The notes: a model not told the origin generated them from the sequence alone. Counted from the first letter of the stretch, positions 26,842 to 35,889 are shown. The stretch is DNA of 64,000 bases from Burkholderia contaminans (GCF_029633825.1 NZ_CP090640.1:3720001-3784000); one strand, 5' to 3'. Program-made: numbers and translations.

Positions 26842-28044
26842 TCACGTCGCCTCCGGTTCGGCTTTCAGCACGCCGGCATCGAGCAGTTGCTGCTGGAGCG
26901 CGGGATCGACGCCGAGGCGCTCGAGCACCGCGCGCGTGTCGCCGCCGAGTGCGGGCGGCGGCGAACGATAGGTGGCCGGCGTGCGCGACAGCTTCACCGG
27001 CGACGCCGTGCCACGATACGCGCCGATCTCGACGAACAGGTTGCGGTGCAGCGCATGCGGATCGTGCGCGACGTCGGCCACCGTGCGCACCGGCCCGCAC
27101 GGCACGCCGGCCGCCATCAGGTCGCGTGCGAGCGGCTCGCAGGCATGCGCGGCGAGCCGCGCTTCCAGTTCGGCCTTCAGCTCCGGCCGGTGCGCGCAGC
27201 GGCTGCGGTTGTCGACGAAGCGCGGATCGCTTGCGAGCGCCGGCACGCCGAGATACGCGACGAGCCGCGCGAACTGCCGGTCGTTGCCGACCGCGAGGAA
27301 GATCGGCACGCTCGCCGTGCGGTAGCTGTCGTACGGCGCGATGTTCGGATGCGCGTTGCCGCTGCGCGCCGGTACGCGCCCGGAGCCGAAGAAGTTCGGC
27401 AGGTGCGGATGCAGCAGCGACACGCCGCAGTCGTACAGCGCAATGTCGATCGACTGCCCTTGCCCGCTCCGCTCCCGCTCCGCGAGCGCCAGCAGGATGC
27501 CCGCGAGCGCATTGAGGCCCGTGACCATGTCGACGATCGGCAAGCCGATGCGCGTCGCATCGCCGTCGCGCTCGCCGTTCACGCTCATCAGCCCCGCCAT
27601 CGCCTGGATCACCGCGTCGTAGCCCGGCAGCCCGCCGAGCGGGCCGCCTTCGCCGAAGCCCGTCACCGCGCAGTGGATCAGGCGCGGGAAGCGCGGCTGC
27701 AGGTCGCGCGCGTAGTCCATCCCCCAGCGCGCGAGCGTGCCGGGCTTGAAGTTCTCCACGAGCACGTCGGCCTCTTCAAGCAGGCGCCACAGGATCGCGC
27801 GCCCCTCGTCGCGCGACAGGTCGAGCGCGAGCCCTTCCTTGTTGCGGTTGACGCCCATGAAATACCACGCGGTATCGCCGAGGAACGGCGGCCCCCAGCC
27901 GCGCGTCTCGTCACCGTCCGGCGGCTCGATCTTGACCACCGTCGCGCCGTGGTCGGCGAGCGCCTGCGTGCAGTACGGGCCGCCGAGCACGCGGCTCAGG
28001 TCGACGACCTTCAGGCCGTCCAGTGCGCCACGCGTCGTGCTCAT
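26842..28044 (-). CDS. CaiB/BaiF family (class III) CoA-transferase
   Basis: A 400-residue enzyme moving CoA between acyl groups. LKVVDLSRVLGGPYCTQALADHGATVVKIEPPDGDETR is the family's N-terminal signature, and the catalytic aspartate is expected in LPGYDAVIQAMAG near residue 170. KVNFKPG-type segment VENFKPGTLARWGMDY is present. The acyl substrate is unknown. Its start overlaps the stop of the acyl-CoA dehydrogenase gene (ATGA), so the two are coupled and probably act in one acyl-CoA pathway: activation by CoA transfer, then oxidation. Confidence 0.92.
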   Translation of the reverse strand: MSTTRGALDGLKVVDLSRVLGGPYCTQALADHGATVVKIEPPDGDETRGWGPPFLGDTAWYFMGVNRNKEGLALDLSRDEGRAILWRLLEEADVLVENFKPGTLARWGMDYARDLQPRFPRLIHCAVTGFGEGGPLGGLPGYDAVIQAMAGLMSVNGERDGDATRIGLPIVDMVTGLNALAGILLALAERERSGQGQSIDIALYDCGVSLLHPHLPNFFGSGRVPARSGNAHPNIAPYDSYRTASVPIFLAVGNDRQFARLVAYLGVPALASDPRFVDNRSRCAHRPELKAELEARLAAHACEPLARDLMAAGVPCGPVRTVADVAHDPHALHRNLFVEIGAYRGTASPVKLSRTPATYRSPPPALGGDTRAVLERLGVDPALQQQLLDAGVLKAEPEAT

Positions 28045-29792
28045 CGTTCGACCTCCGGCAGCAGGTCGAGGGCGGTATCGAGCGCGACCGGCGTGCCGCG
28101 CAGCAGTGCGCCGTATGCGGCCGATTCATCATCGCGCGACGCCGGCGCGAGCGGATCGACCGGCAGCAGCTTGTGGCGCACGACCAGGTGCGCGAGCGCG
28201 AGCCGCCGGAAATCCGGCGCGAGCCGCACGCCCTCGCAGGCCATCAGCACGGCTGCGCTCGCGTAGTACAGCGCGGACGCGGCCTGCCGCACGCGAGCGT
28301 CGTCACCCTCGGCCGCGACCCGCATGAGCGCGTCGCAGGCACGCGCGAGGATGCGCCGCAGCGCCGCACGGCTCGCATCGGGCAGCGGCGCTGCACCGAG
28401 GCGGTCGCCGAGGAACGTGCGCAACGCGTCGAGCGCGTGCTCGCGCTGCGCGGCCCGCGCGACATCGAGCGCGACGATGTTGCTCGTGCCCTCCCAGATC
28501 GAGCCGAGATGCGCATCGCGCACGATGCGCGCATCGCTCCATTCCTCGATGTAGCCGGTGCCGCCGCGCACTTCCATCGCATCGCCCGTCACGCGCCGCG
28601 CATCGCGGCACGCGCGGAACTTGATCAGCGGCGTCAGGATCCGCACGCAGCGCGCGGCCTGCTCGTCGCCGGCTTCAGCCTGCGGCAGCAGCAGTGCGAT
28701 CTGCATGAACATCGCGCGCGCGGCCTCGGCCGGCAATAGCATCTTCAGCAACTGGCGTTGCATCAGCGGCATCTCGATCAGCTTGCGGCCAAAGGCCTCG
28801 CGATGCGCGGCAACGTGCAGCGCTTCGTTCAGCGCGCGCCGCATCAGCCCCGCCGCACGCACGCCGTTCGACAGCCGCGACAGGTTGATCATGTCGGCCA
28901 TCTGGTGAAAGCCGCGGCCGATCTCGCCGATCAGGTAAGCCTGCGCGCCTTCGAGCGCGATCTCGCCGCTCGCCATCGACCGGCTGCCGAGCTTGTCCTT
29001 CAGGCGCACGATCCGGTAGCGGTTGCGCGTGCCGTCCGGCAGCGTCTTCGGCAGCAGGAACAACGCGAGGCCCTTGATGCCGTCCGGCGCACCGTCGGGG
29101 CGCGCGAGCACCATCGCGAGATCGGCGTCCGCGTTCGAGCAGAACCATTTGTCGCCATGCAGGCGCCAGGTCGTCTCGCCGTGCGCGTCCGTCTCGCGCG
29201 TCGCGCGCGTCGTGATGCGGCCGACGTCGGATCCGGCCGCCTGCTCGGTCATGAACATCGCACCCTGGTACAGCGTGTCGAAATCGCGCGACGCAAGCAT
29301 CGGCAGGTAGCGCGCGACCAGTGCCGGATCGCCGTGGCGGCGCAGCGTGTGCGTCAGCGAATCGGTCATGCTGACCGGGCAGCACAGCCCGAATTCGGCC
29401 TGCACGAACAGGAACGTCAGCGCGTACTTGACGAGCGGCGGCACGGCATCCGGCTGATGGCTCAGCGACGCGAGCCCGAGTTCCGAATACGCGACGCGCT
29501 CGAGCGCGACGTAGGCAGGGTCCTTGTCGATCCGCTGCACGGCCTCGCCGCGCCGGTTGCGGTACTCGAGCACGGGCGGATGCTTGTCCGCGCGCGACGC
29601 CCATTCGTCGAGCTCGCCCGACACGCGCGCGCCGAGCGCGCGCAGTTGCGGTTCGAGCTCGGCGTAACGCGCGTCGCCCAGGTGCAGCTTCAGGAGCGCG
29701 CCGAAATCGGGATCGACGGTGAAGAAATTGACGCCCCGGCTGTCGGGGATGTTGGATGCGCCGGCGGCCGGCGTGCGATCGGTGTCGTTCAT
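28041..29792 (-). CDS. AidB-like acyl-CoA dehydrogenase
   Basis: A 583-residue flavoprotein, longer than ordinary acyl-CoA dehydrogenases (about 380-400). The N-terminal extension (SRGVNFFTVDPDFGALLKLHLGD) and motifs CCPVSMTDSLTHTLRRHGDP, MFMTEQAAGSDVGRITTRA, WFCSNADADLAMVLARPD and MEVRGGTGYIEEWSDARIVRDAHLGSIWEGTSNIVALD place it with AidB and related enzymes. The catalytic base is the usual glutamate in the WEGTSN region. AidB itself binds DNA and is alkylation-induced, but here the genomic partner is a CoA-transferase, so a metabolic role is more likely. The start is MNDTDRT; a methionine 12 codons upstream is possible. Transcribed away from a LysR gene. Confidence 0.9.
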   Translation of the reverse strand: MNDTDRTPAAGASNIPDSRGVNFFTVDPDFGALLKLHLGDARYAELEPQLRALGARVSGELDEWASRADKHPPVLEYRNRRGEAVQRIDKDPAYVALERVAYSELGLASLSHQPDAVPPLVKYALTFLFVQAEFGLCCPVSMTDSLTHTLRRHGDPALVARYLPMLASRDFDTLYQGAMFMTEQAAGSDVGRITTRATRETDAHGETTWRLHGDKWFCSNADADLAMVLARPDGAPDGIKGLALFLLPKTLPDGTRNRYRIVRLKDKLGSRSMASGEIALEGAQAYLIGEIGRGFHQMADMINLSRLSNGVRAAGLMRRALNEALHVAAHREAFGRKLIEMPLMQRQLLKMLLPAEAARAMFMQIALLLPQAEAGDEQAARCVRILTPLIKFRACRDARRVTGDAMEVRGGTGYIEEWSDARIVRDAHLGSIWEGTSNIVALDVARAAQREHALDALRTFLGDRLGAAPLPDASRAALRRILARACDALMRVAAEGDDARVRQAASALYYASAAVLMACEGVRLAPDFRRLALAHLVVRHKLLPVDPLAPASRDDESAAYGALLRGTPVALDTALDLLPEVER

Positions 29793-29924
29793 GCGTGCGT
29801 CTCCGTTGCGGAGCGGAGCGGGCGCCATGCGCCTTTCCCGCTCCCGTATTTCGCGGCCGGAGCGCGTCGGCGTGCCGACACCGCCCGGTCCCGCGTCAAT
29901 CTTTCGGAAGAGCGTAGGCTGGCG

Positions 29925-29979
29925 ATCGATAAGCGTCCAATACAGGATTTATCCGGTACGATAGACAACACTTATCGAT
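29925..29979. promoter_or_regulatory. Operator-like inverted repeats between AidB-like gene and lysR
   Basis: ATCGATAAG (29925-29933) is repeated inverted as CTTATCGAT (29971-29979), and a further TTATC half-site lies between them. On the minus strand TTGTCT (29968-29963), an 18-base spacer and TGTATT (29944-29939) form a possible promoter for the AidB-like gene inside this region. It is the probable binding region of the adjacent LysR protein. Confidence 0.6.
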
Positions 29980-30001
29980 GCCGGCGCCGGGAGGAGACCC
30001 G

Positions 30002-30904
30002 ATGGAACTCAGGCAGTTGCGCTATTTCGTGGCGGTCGCCGAGGAGCTGCATTTCGGGCGCGCGGCGAAGCGCCTGTTCATCTCGCAGCCGGCGCTGAGT
30101 TTCGACATCCGCAAGTTCGAAGAAGCGCTCGGCGTGCAGCTGTTCTCACGCACCAACAAGACCGTCGCGCTGACCAACGCGGGCGAGGTGCTGCTCGGCG
30201 AAGCGCGCCGGCTGCTGCTGCAGGCGGCCGAAGCAGAACGCCTGACGGCGCGCTCCGCGTCGGGCCTCGCGGGCAGGCTGCGGATCGGCTTCGTCCATTC
30301 GATGCTGTATCGCGGGCTGCCCGACGCGGTGCGGCGCTTCGAGGCTGACTATCCCGGTGTCGAGATCGTGTTGAGCGAGATGAACTCGCACGCGCAGGTG
30401 CAGGCGATCCAGCGCGGCCAGATCGATCTCGGCTACGCGCATTGGGGGCACTTCCCGCCCGAGGTCGACGCGACGCCCGTCTATGCGGAACCGTTCGTCT
30501 GCTGCCTGCCCGCCGATCATCCGCTCGCGAAGCGCAAGCAGGTCGCGCTCGCCACGCTGGCCGCGGAGCCGTTCATCCTGTTCCCGCGCGAAGCCGCGCC
30601 GCACTATCACGACCTGATCATCGCGCAATGCGTGAACGCCGGCTTCAGCCCGCTGATCCGTCACGAGGCGCGACTGTGGCAAACCATCCTGTCGATGATC
30701 GAGTTCGGGATGGGCGTCGCGCTCGTGCCGCGCGTGCTGCAGCAGGTGAAGAGCGAGCGGCTCGCGTTCCGCCCGCTGAAGGATGCGTCGCTCGAATCGC
30801 GCACGCACGCGCTGAAGCGCAGCGGTACCGCGGAACCGGTCGCGCTGCGCTTCGCCGACTACGTGCGCGCGTCGATCGACGCGCTGCCCGCGCTCGAAGG
30901 GTGA
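30002..30904 (+). CDS. LysR-family transcriptional regulator
   Basis: A 300-residue LTTR. MELRQLRYFVAVAEELHFGRAAKRLFISQPALSFDIRKFEEALG is the winged helix-turn-helix; the rest is a periplasmic-binding-type effector domain starting around RLRIGFVHSMLYRGLPDAVRRFE, close to the BenM/CatM/CbnR type. It is transcribed divergently from the acyl-CoA dehydrogenase/CoA-transferase genes and is likely their activator, responding to a pathway acid. The ATG at 30002 has GGGAGGAG upstream and starts the canonical N terminus; an ATG eight codons earlier does not. Confidence 0.93.
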   Translation: MELRQLRYFVAVAEELHFGRAAKRLFISQPALSFDIRKFEEALGVQLFSRTNKTVALTNAGEVLLGEARRLLLQAAEAERLTARSASGLAGRLRIGFVHSMLYRGLPDAVRRFEADYPGVEIVLSEMNSHAQVQAIQRGQIDLGYAHWGHFPPEVDATPVYAEPFVCCLPADHPLAKRKQVALATLAAEPFILFPREAAPHYHDLIIAQCVNAGFSPLIRHEARLWQTILSMIEFGMGVALVPRVLQQVKSERLAFRPLKDASLESRTHALKRSGTAEPVALRFADYVRASIDALPALEG

Positions 30905-30919
30905 GCGCGGGCGCCGCCG

Positions 30920-32338
30920 TTACTTCGCTTCCGGCTGGAGCACCGGCTGCGCGCGGCGATACCACACCGCATAGACGACCGACAGCACGACGAGGAACGG
31001 GATGCCGAAGATCAGCGTCATGTGGAATTCCGGCGTGAAGTACGTGGTCACCGTCACCGCGAACATCAGGCCCGCGCCAAGCAGCGTCAGCAGCGGAAAG
31101 CCGCGCATCCGGAACGCGGGCGCCGGCAGACCGAGCGCCGCCCGGCGACGCCGGAAACAGTAGTGCGTGACGAAGATCATCATCCACACGAACAGTGCGC
31201 CGAACATCGACACCGACATCATGATCGTGAACGATGCGTCCGGATACAGCACGCTCAGCACCGTCGCCAGCGCGATGCCGAGTGTCGACAGCATCAGCGC
31301 GCCGAACGGCACGCCGCGCGCGTTCACCTCGCCGAGCGCCTTCGGCGCATGCCCGGCGCGCGACAGGCTGAACATCATCCGGGTCGTGATGTAGAGCTGG
31401 CTGTTCATCGCGGACAGCGCGGCGATCAGCACGACGAAGTTGATCAACCCGGCCGCGCCCGGCAGGTGGATCGCCTCCATCACCTTGACGAACGGGCTCT
31501 CGTCGCGCCCCGCCGTCGTCCACGGCACGATCGCGAGCATCAGCGCGAGCGTGACGAGGTAGAACAGCACGAGCCGCACGATCGTCGAGCGGAACGCGCG
31601 CGTCACCGCGCGCTCCGGATCCTCCGCTTCGCCGGCCGCAACCGCGATCATCTCGATGCTCAGGTAGCTGAAGATCGACACGATCACGGCGACCCACATC
31701 CCCCATACGCCCTTCGGAAAGAAGCCGCCGTGCTCGGTGTAAAGATGAAAGCCCGCGCGCGTCGCACCGCCGCCGACCAGTTCCGGATTACCGAACACCA
31801 CGTACGCGCCGAGCAGGATGAAGCCGACGATCGCCGCGATCTTCACGACCGAGAAACCGTATTCGACCGCGCCGAACACGTCGACGCTGCGCGCGTTGAC
31901 GAACACGAGCAGCGCCGAGAAGCCGACGATCCACAGCCAGCCCGGCACGCCCGGGAACCAGTACTTCATGTACAGCGCAATTGCGGTGACCTCGGTGCCG
32001 ACCGCGAGCACGATGCACGCCCAGTACGCATAGCGCACCAGAAACCCGGCCCACGGGCTCACGTAGTGTTCGGCATACGCGCCGAACGAGCCGGACGTCG
32101 GGTGCGCGACCGTCATCTCGGCGAGACAGCCCATCAGCAGCAGCGAGATGAACGCGCCGATCGCGTAGCTGACGAGCACGCTCGGCCCCGCGAAGCCGAT
32201 CGCGAAGCCGCTGCCGAGAAAAAGCCCGGTGCCGATCGCGCCGCCGATCGCGATCATCGCCATCTGCCGCGCGGAAAGCGTGCGGCGCAGACCCTGCTCG
32301 CGCGCCGCGATGTGCTGGAATTGCCCTTCTGATTGCAT
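30920..32338 (-). CDS. APC-family amino acid permease
   Basis: A 472-residue inner membrane amino acid transporter with 12 hydrophobic segments. LRRTLSARQMAMIAIGGAIGTGLFLGSGFAI is the family's first-helix signature, followed by SYAIGAFISLLLMGCLAEM and the GES motif-like TSGSFGAYAEHYV. It belongs with GabP/AroP/AnsP-type permeases; the exact amino acid is not readable. The reading frame stays open far upstream over the porin gene, but the normal start is the methionine at 32338. It lies 92 bases downstream of the porin gene and is probably part of the same unit with RidA and the aminotransferase. Confidence 0.92.
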   Translation of the reverse strand: MQSEGQFQHIAAREQGLRRTLSARQMAMIAIGGAIGTGLFLGSGFAIGFAGPSVLVSYAIGAFISLLLMGCLAEMTVAHPTSGSFGAYAEHYVSPWAGFLVRYAYWACIVLAVGTEVTAIALYMKYWFPGVPGWLWIVGFSALLVFVNARSVDVFGAVEYGFSVVKIAAIVGFILLGAYVVFGNPELVGGGATRAGFHLYTEHGGFFPKGVWGMWVAVIVSIFSYLSIEMIAVAAGEAEDPERAVTRAFRSTIVRLVLFYLVTLALMLAIVPWTTAGRDESPFVKVMEAIHLPGAAGLINFVVLIAALSAMNSQLYITTRMMFSLSRAGHAPKALGEVNARGVPFGALMLSTLGIALATVLSVLYPDASFTIMMSVSMFGALFVWMMIFVTHYCFRRRRAALGLPAPAFRMRGFPLLTLLGAGLMFAVTVTTYFTPEFHMTLIFGIPFLVVLSVVYAVWYRRAQPVLQPEAK

Positions 32339-32430
32339 CGAATGACCTCGTTCGAAAGCGATTGTCCGGTCGAAACGTCGACGGCGCACGGACCGGCGCC
32401 GGACCGCACCGGTCGCCGCGCGCCGCGTGC

Positions 32431-33501
32431 TCAGAACATGTGGCGCAGGCCGGCCGCGACACCCGTCTGGTTGCCGCGTCCCGGCATCTCGGTGAGCGCG
32501 CCGCCCGTGACGCGGTTGTAGTCGAGCGTCGCGTAGACCTGCGTCGCCTTGGACAGCGCGTACTCGGCCTCGAGCACACCCGTGCAGCGCTTGCCGCCGT
32601 TGCCCGCGACGCCGTTCACGTTGCGGATGTCGTCGTAGTACGCGACGCCCGTCACCGACACGGCCGGCGTGAACCGGTAGCTGGCCCCCGTATAGAAGAG
32701 CGTATCGCGGCGCGGGTTGTCCGCGAACGATCCGTAGGTGACCTGGCGGCCCGGCGCATTCAGCAGGTCCTGGTCGAGCACGCCGGAGCGGTCGATGCCG
32801 CCGAGGTAGCCGGCGTACAGCGTCGCCGCGCCGAACGCATAGCGCGCGCCTGCGCCCCACGCCTGCTGTGCGCGGCTCGCCAGGTCGCGCACCTGCTGGT
32901 ACGTCGCGCCGACCATCAGCCCGCCCTGCGTGTACGACACGTGCGTGCCCCAGTACGCTTGCGCGCCGAGGCTGCCCGCGACACCACCGAAGCCGTAGCT
33001 CGCGCCGACGTTGAACCCGCCGAACGTGCCGTCGTAGCTGACGACGTTGCTCACACGGCCCTGCGTGAGGAAGTACGGCCACATGTTGGCCGTGTAGTTG
33101 CCGACCGTCAGCGGATCGAGGTCGCCGAACAGGTTGAACGCCTCGGTCGCCTGGCGGCCGAGCTTCACCGCGCCCCAGTCGCTCGCGAGGCCGACATACG
33201 CATAGCGGCCGAACAGCGCGCCGTCGAGTTGCCCGTTCTGCGGCTCGAAGCCGCTTTCCAGCCGGAAGATCGCCTTCAGCCCGCCGCCGAGCGCCTCGCT
33301 GCCCTTCAGGCCCCAGCGGCTGTTGGTAATCGCACCGTTGGTCATCTGCACGCTGGCGTCGTTCGATGCGTCGGCATGCGTCGTGTAGCGAATGCTCTGG
33401 TCGACGATCCCGTACAGCGTCACGCTGCTTTGCGCCATCGCGCCGCTTGCGGCGAGCAGCCCCGCCATCGTTGGCAGTGCGAATCGGTGAATGCTCTTCA
33501 T
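32431..33501 (-). CDS. Gram-negative outer membrane porin
   Basis: A 356-residue OmpC/OpcP-type porin. Signal peptide MKSIHRFALPTMAGLLAASGAMA with cleavage before QSSVTLYGIVDQS, then alternating amphipathic strands, the typical RWGLKGSEALGGGLKAIFRLESGF and GRYAYVGLASDWGAVKLGRQ segments, and a C-terminal phenylalanine (GVAAGLRHMF) needed for outer-membrane insertion. A GGAGGAGAA ribosome site precedes the ATG. Burkholderia carry many such porins; this one sits between RidA and an amino acid permease and so may let amino acids or peptides through the outer membrane. Confidence 0.94.
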   Translation of the reverse strand: MKSIHRFALPTMAGLLAASGAMAQSSVTLYGIVDQSIRYTTHADASNDASVQMTNGAITNSRWGLKGSEALGGGLKAIFRLESGFEPQNGQLDGALFGRYAYVGLASDWGAVKLGRQATEAFNLFGDLDPLTVGNYTANMWPYFLTQGRVSNVVSYDGTFGGFNVGASYGFGGVAGSLGAQAYWGTHVSYTQGGLMVGATYQQVRDLASRAQQAWGAGARYAFGAATLYAGYLGGIDRSGVLDQDLLNAPGRQVTYGSFADNPRRDTLFYTGASYRFTPAVSVTGVAYYDDIRNVNGVAGNGGKRCTGVLEAEYALSKATQVYATLDYNRVTGGALTEMPGRGNQTGVAAGLRHMF

Positions 33502-33583
33502 GTTCTCCTCCATTCCTGTTATCGATTGTTGGTCATTGTGGTTGTGGGTGCTGCACGCCGCACGGAGGCGGCGGACTCCGTGG

Positions 33584-33970
33584 CTACGCGCGCCCGGCCG
33601 GCAGCGCGACGTACGCGACCAGTTCGACGCGCATCGCCGGATGCGCGAAACCCTGCACGCCGACGCACGTGCGGTTCGGATACGGTTCACGAAAATGGCG
33701 CCGGTATTCGGCGTCGAATTCGGGCATCGCCTGCACGTCGGACAGGTAGACGAGCACCTGCGCGACGTCATCCATCGTCGCGCCCGCCGCCGCGACGGCC
33801 TTCGCGAGATTGCCGAGCGTGAGGCGCGCCTGCTCGGTCATCGTGTCGCCGGCGATCGCGCCGGATGCGTCGACCGGCCCGTGGCCGGTGAACATCAGGC
33901 CGGCCGCGCGGGTCGCCCACGAGAACGGCTGCGCGAGCTGCGGCAAGTCGACCGGGATCGTGTCTGCCAT
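33584..33970 (-). CDS. RidA/YjgF-family protein
   Basis: A 128-residue member of the RidA family, trimeric enamine/imine deaminases that remove reactive intermediates made by PLP enzymes. Family segments are GLMFTGHGPVDASG, LTLGNLAKAVAAAGATMDDVAQVLVYLSD and a shortened C-terminal PNRTCVGVQGFAHPAMRVELVAYVAL. The arginine that binds substrate carboxylate in RidA lies in this last part; the match is loose, so it may belong to an Rid subgroup other than RidA itself. It follows a PLP aminotransferase gene after 31 bases, which fits an imine-clearing role for it. Confidence 0.85.
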   Translation of the reverse strand: MADTIPVDLPQLAQPFSWATRAAGLMFTGHGPVDASGAIAGDTMTEQARLTLGNLAKAVAAAGATMDDVAQVLVYLSDVQAMPEFDAEYRRHFREPYPNRTCVGVQGFAHPAMRVELVAYVALPAGRA

Positions 33971-34001
33971 CGTGTGCTCCTTCGGTTCGAGGTCGGGAAA
34001 C

Positions 34002-35216
34002 TCAGGCGGCCTGGCGCAATGCGCCGCCGAGTACGTCGGCGATCGCGTTCGCGACGTGATCGACGTTCGCGTCGTTCAGCCCCGCGATGCACATGCGGCC
34101 CGAGCGCAGCAAGTAAACGCCGTGCCCGGTGCGCAGGCGTTCGACGTCGGCGGCGGCGATGCCCGTGTAGCTGAACATCCCGCGCTGCGCGACCAAGGCG
34201 TCGAACGAACGCCCGGGCGCGCGCGAGTCGAGCCGCGCCTTCAGCGCACCGCGCATGCGCTTGATGCGCGTGCGCACTTGCGCGACCTCGCCTTCCCAGC
34301 GCGCGCGCAGTGCGTCGTCGTTCAGCACCGTCGACACGAGCTGCGCGCCGAACAGCGGCGGGCTCGAATAGGTGCGGCGCACGCCGGCCTGCAGCTGGCT
34401 CAACACCGTCGCGGCCTCGCCCGCGCCCGCGCAAACGATCGACAGCCCGCCGACGCGCTCGCCATACAGCGAGAAGTTCTTCGAGAACGAATTGCCGACG
34501 ATCGCGGGCAGCCCCGCGTCGACGATGGCGCGCACGGCCCACGCGTCGTCGTCGAGACCGTCGCCGAAGCCCTGATAGGCCATGTCGAGGAACGGAATCA
34601 GGCCCCGCCGCGCGAGCACGTCGATCACCGCCCGCCACGCATCGCGCCCCAGGTCGAGCCCCGTCGGGTTGTGGCAGCACGGCTGCAGCAGCACGACGCT
34701 GCGCGGCGGCAGCGCATCGAGAGTCGCGAGCATCGCGTCGACGCGAATATCGTTGCGCGCTTCGTCGTAGTACGGGTACGTGTGCACGTCGAGGCCGGCC
34801 GCCGAGAAGATCACGCGATGGTTGTCCCACGTGGGGTCGCTGATCCAGACCGCGCTGTCCGGGAAGTAGCGCTTCACGAATTCCGCGCCGAGCCGGATCG
34901 CACCCGAGCCGCCAAGCGTCTGCAGCGTCGCGATACGCCCTTCCGCGAGCGCCGCGCAGTCCGCGCCGAACACGAGGCGCTGCACGCCCTGCCTGTACGC
35001 GGCGAGCCCTTCCATCGGCAGATAGGTGTGCGGAGCGCCGGCTTCGCGCAGGCGCTCGGCCGCGATGCGTGTGCTGTCGAGCACCGGAATCCGGCCCGTG
35101 TCGTCGTAGCAGAGGCCGATGCTGAGGTTGACCTTGTGCGGATGCGCGTCCTGCTGGAACGTCTGGAACAGGGACAGGATCGGATCGCCCGGATAGGCGG
35201 GAACGTGTGCGTACAT
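34002..35216 (-). CDS. Class I aminotransferase (aromatic/aspartate type)
   Basis: A 404-residue PLP enzyme of the AspC/TyrB subgroup. VNLSIGLCYDDTGRIPVLDS, the SDPTWDNHRVIF segment (DNPTWPNH type), CCHNPTGLDL (PLP phosphate and pyridine region), FLDMAYQGFGDGLDDDAWAVR and the Schiff-base lysine in GNSFSKNFSLYGERVGG are all present. It should transfer the amino group of aromatic amino acids or aspartate to 2-oxoglutarate. A divergent Lrp/AsnC regulator and the RidA-porin-permease genes downstream suggest an amino acid uptake and degradation unit rather than biosynthesis. Confidence 0.93.
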   Translation of the reverse strand: MYAHVPAYPGDPILSLFQTFQQDAHPHKVNLSIGLCYDDTGRIPVLDSTRIAAERLREAGAPHTYLPMEGLAAYRQGVQRLVFGADCAALAEGRIATLQTLGGSGAIRLGAEFVKRYFPDSAVWISDPTWDNHRVIFSAAGLDVHTYPYYDEARNDIRVDAMLATLDALPPRSVVLLQPCCHNPTGLDLGRDAWRAVIDVLARRGLIPFLDMAYQGFGDGLDDDAWAVRAIVDAGLPAIVGNSFSKNFSLYGERVGGLSIVCAGAGEAATVLSQLQAGVRRTYSSPPLFGAQLVSTVLNDDALRARWEGEVAQVRTRIKRMRGALKARLDSRAPGRSFDALVAQRGMFSYTGIAAADVERLRTGHGVYLLRSGRMCIAGLNDANVDHVANAIADVLGGALRQAA

Positions 35217-35312
35217 GATCGATGAACGAAGGTTGAAAGCGGTGGCGCGCCCCGCGCGGCATGGCGTTGCGCCGGGCCGTGCAGTCGAGGCATGGATCGC
35301 ATGTTATCGAGG

Positions 35313-35340
35313 TCGAAATAGAATGAGCTTCATTTTTCGA
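35313..35340. promoter_or_regulatory. Candidate Lrp/AsnC operator
   Basis: An AT-rich nested dyad: outer arms TCGAAA and TTTCGA, inner arms AATGA and TCATT around GCT. It lies between the divergent aminotransferase and lrp-type genes, where an Lrp-family protein would bind. Confidence 0.5.
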
Positions 35341-35406
35341 TGACGAATCGAACGCTTTGCAGTAGAGTCTGCGCCAGCCATCTTGAAATTCACGGGATTC
35401 TGCGAC

Positions 35407-35889
35407 ATGACACTGGACCGAACCGACATGCGCATCCTCCGGCACCTCGAGCGGGACGGACGCATCAGCAACCAGGACCTGGCGAACGCGGTCGCGCTGT
35501 CGCCGTCGGCGTGCCTGCGGCGCGTGAAGCTGCTCGAGGAGCGCGGTGCGATTTCCGGGTATCGCTGCACGATCGAGCCAAAGAAGGTCGGTATCGCGTT
35601 CGAGGCGCTCGTGCATGTGTCGATGCGGCCCGACGTGCCCGAGTGGCACGACCGGTTCGTGGAGGCTCTCCAGCAGTGGCCGGAAGTCGTCGCGGCGCAG
35701 ATCGTGACGGGCGGCTCGAACTACGTGCTGACCGTGCGCGCGCGCGACCTCGATCACTACTCCGACTTCGTGATCAACCACCTGCACCGCGCGACGGGCG
35801 TGATGTCGATCAACTCGAGCATCGTGCTCGCGACGCTCAAGCGCGACGGGTCGCTCCTCGATCTCGTCGATCAGTCGACGGCCGGCTGA
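35407..35889 (+). CDS. Lrp/AsnC-family transcriptional regulator
   Basis: A 160-residue feast/famine regulator. The helix-turn-helix is LDRTDMRILRHLERDGRISNQDLANAVALSPSACLRRVKLLEERGAI; the C-terminal RAM (effector) domain runs from about residue 65 and includes VVAAQIVTGGSNYVLTVRARDLDHYSDFV. It probably senses an amino acid and controls the divergent aminotransferase-RidA-porin-permease genes. The start at 35407 fits the family; an ATG eight codons earlier is in frame. tRNA-Val follows on the same strand with its own promoter. Confidence 0.93.
   Translation: MTLDRTDMRILRHLERDGRISNQDLANAVALSPSACLRRVKLLEERGAISGYRCTIEPKKVGIAFEALVHVSMRPDVPEWHDRFVEALQQWPEVVAAQIVTGGSNYVLTVRARDLDHYSDFVINHLHRATGVMSINSSIVLATLKRDGSLLDLVDQSTAG

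Noticed and set aside
32339..33082. N-terminal extension of the amino acid permease frame
   Set aside because: The frame is open across the porin gene, but the residues are low-complexity and the permease signature starts at 32338.
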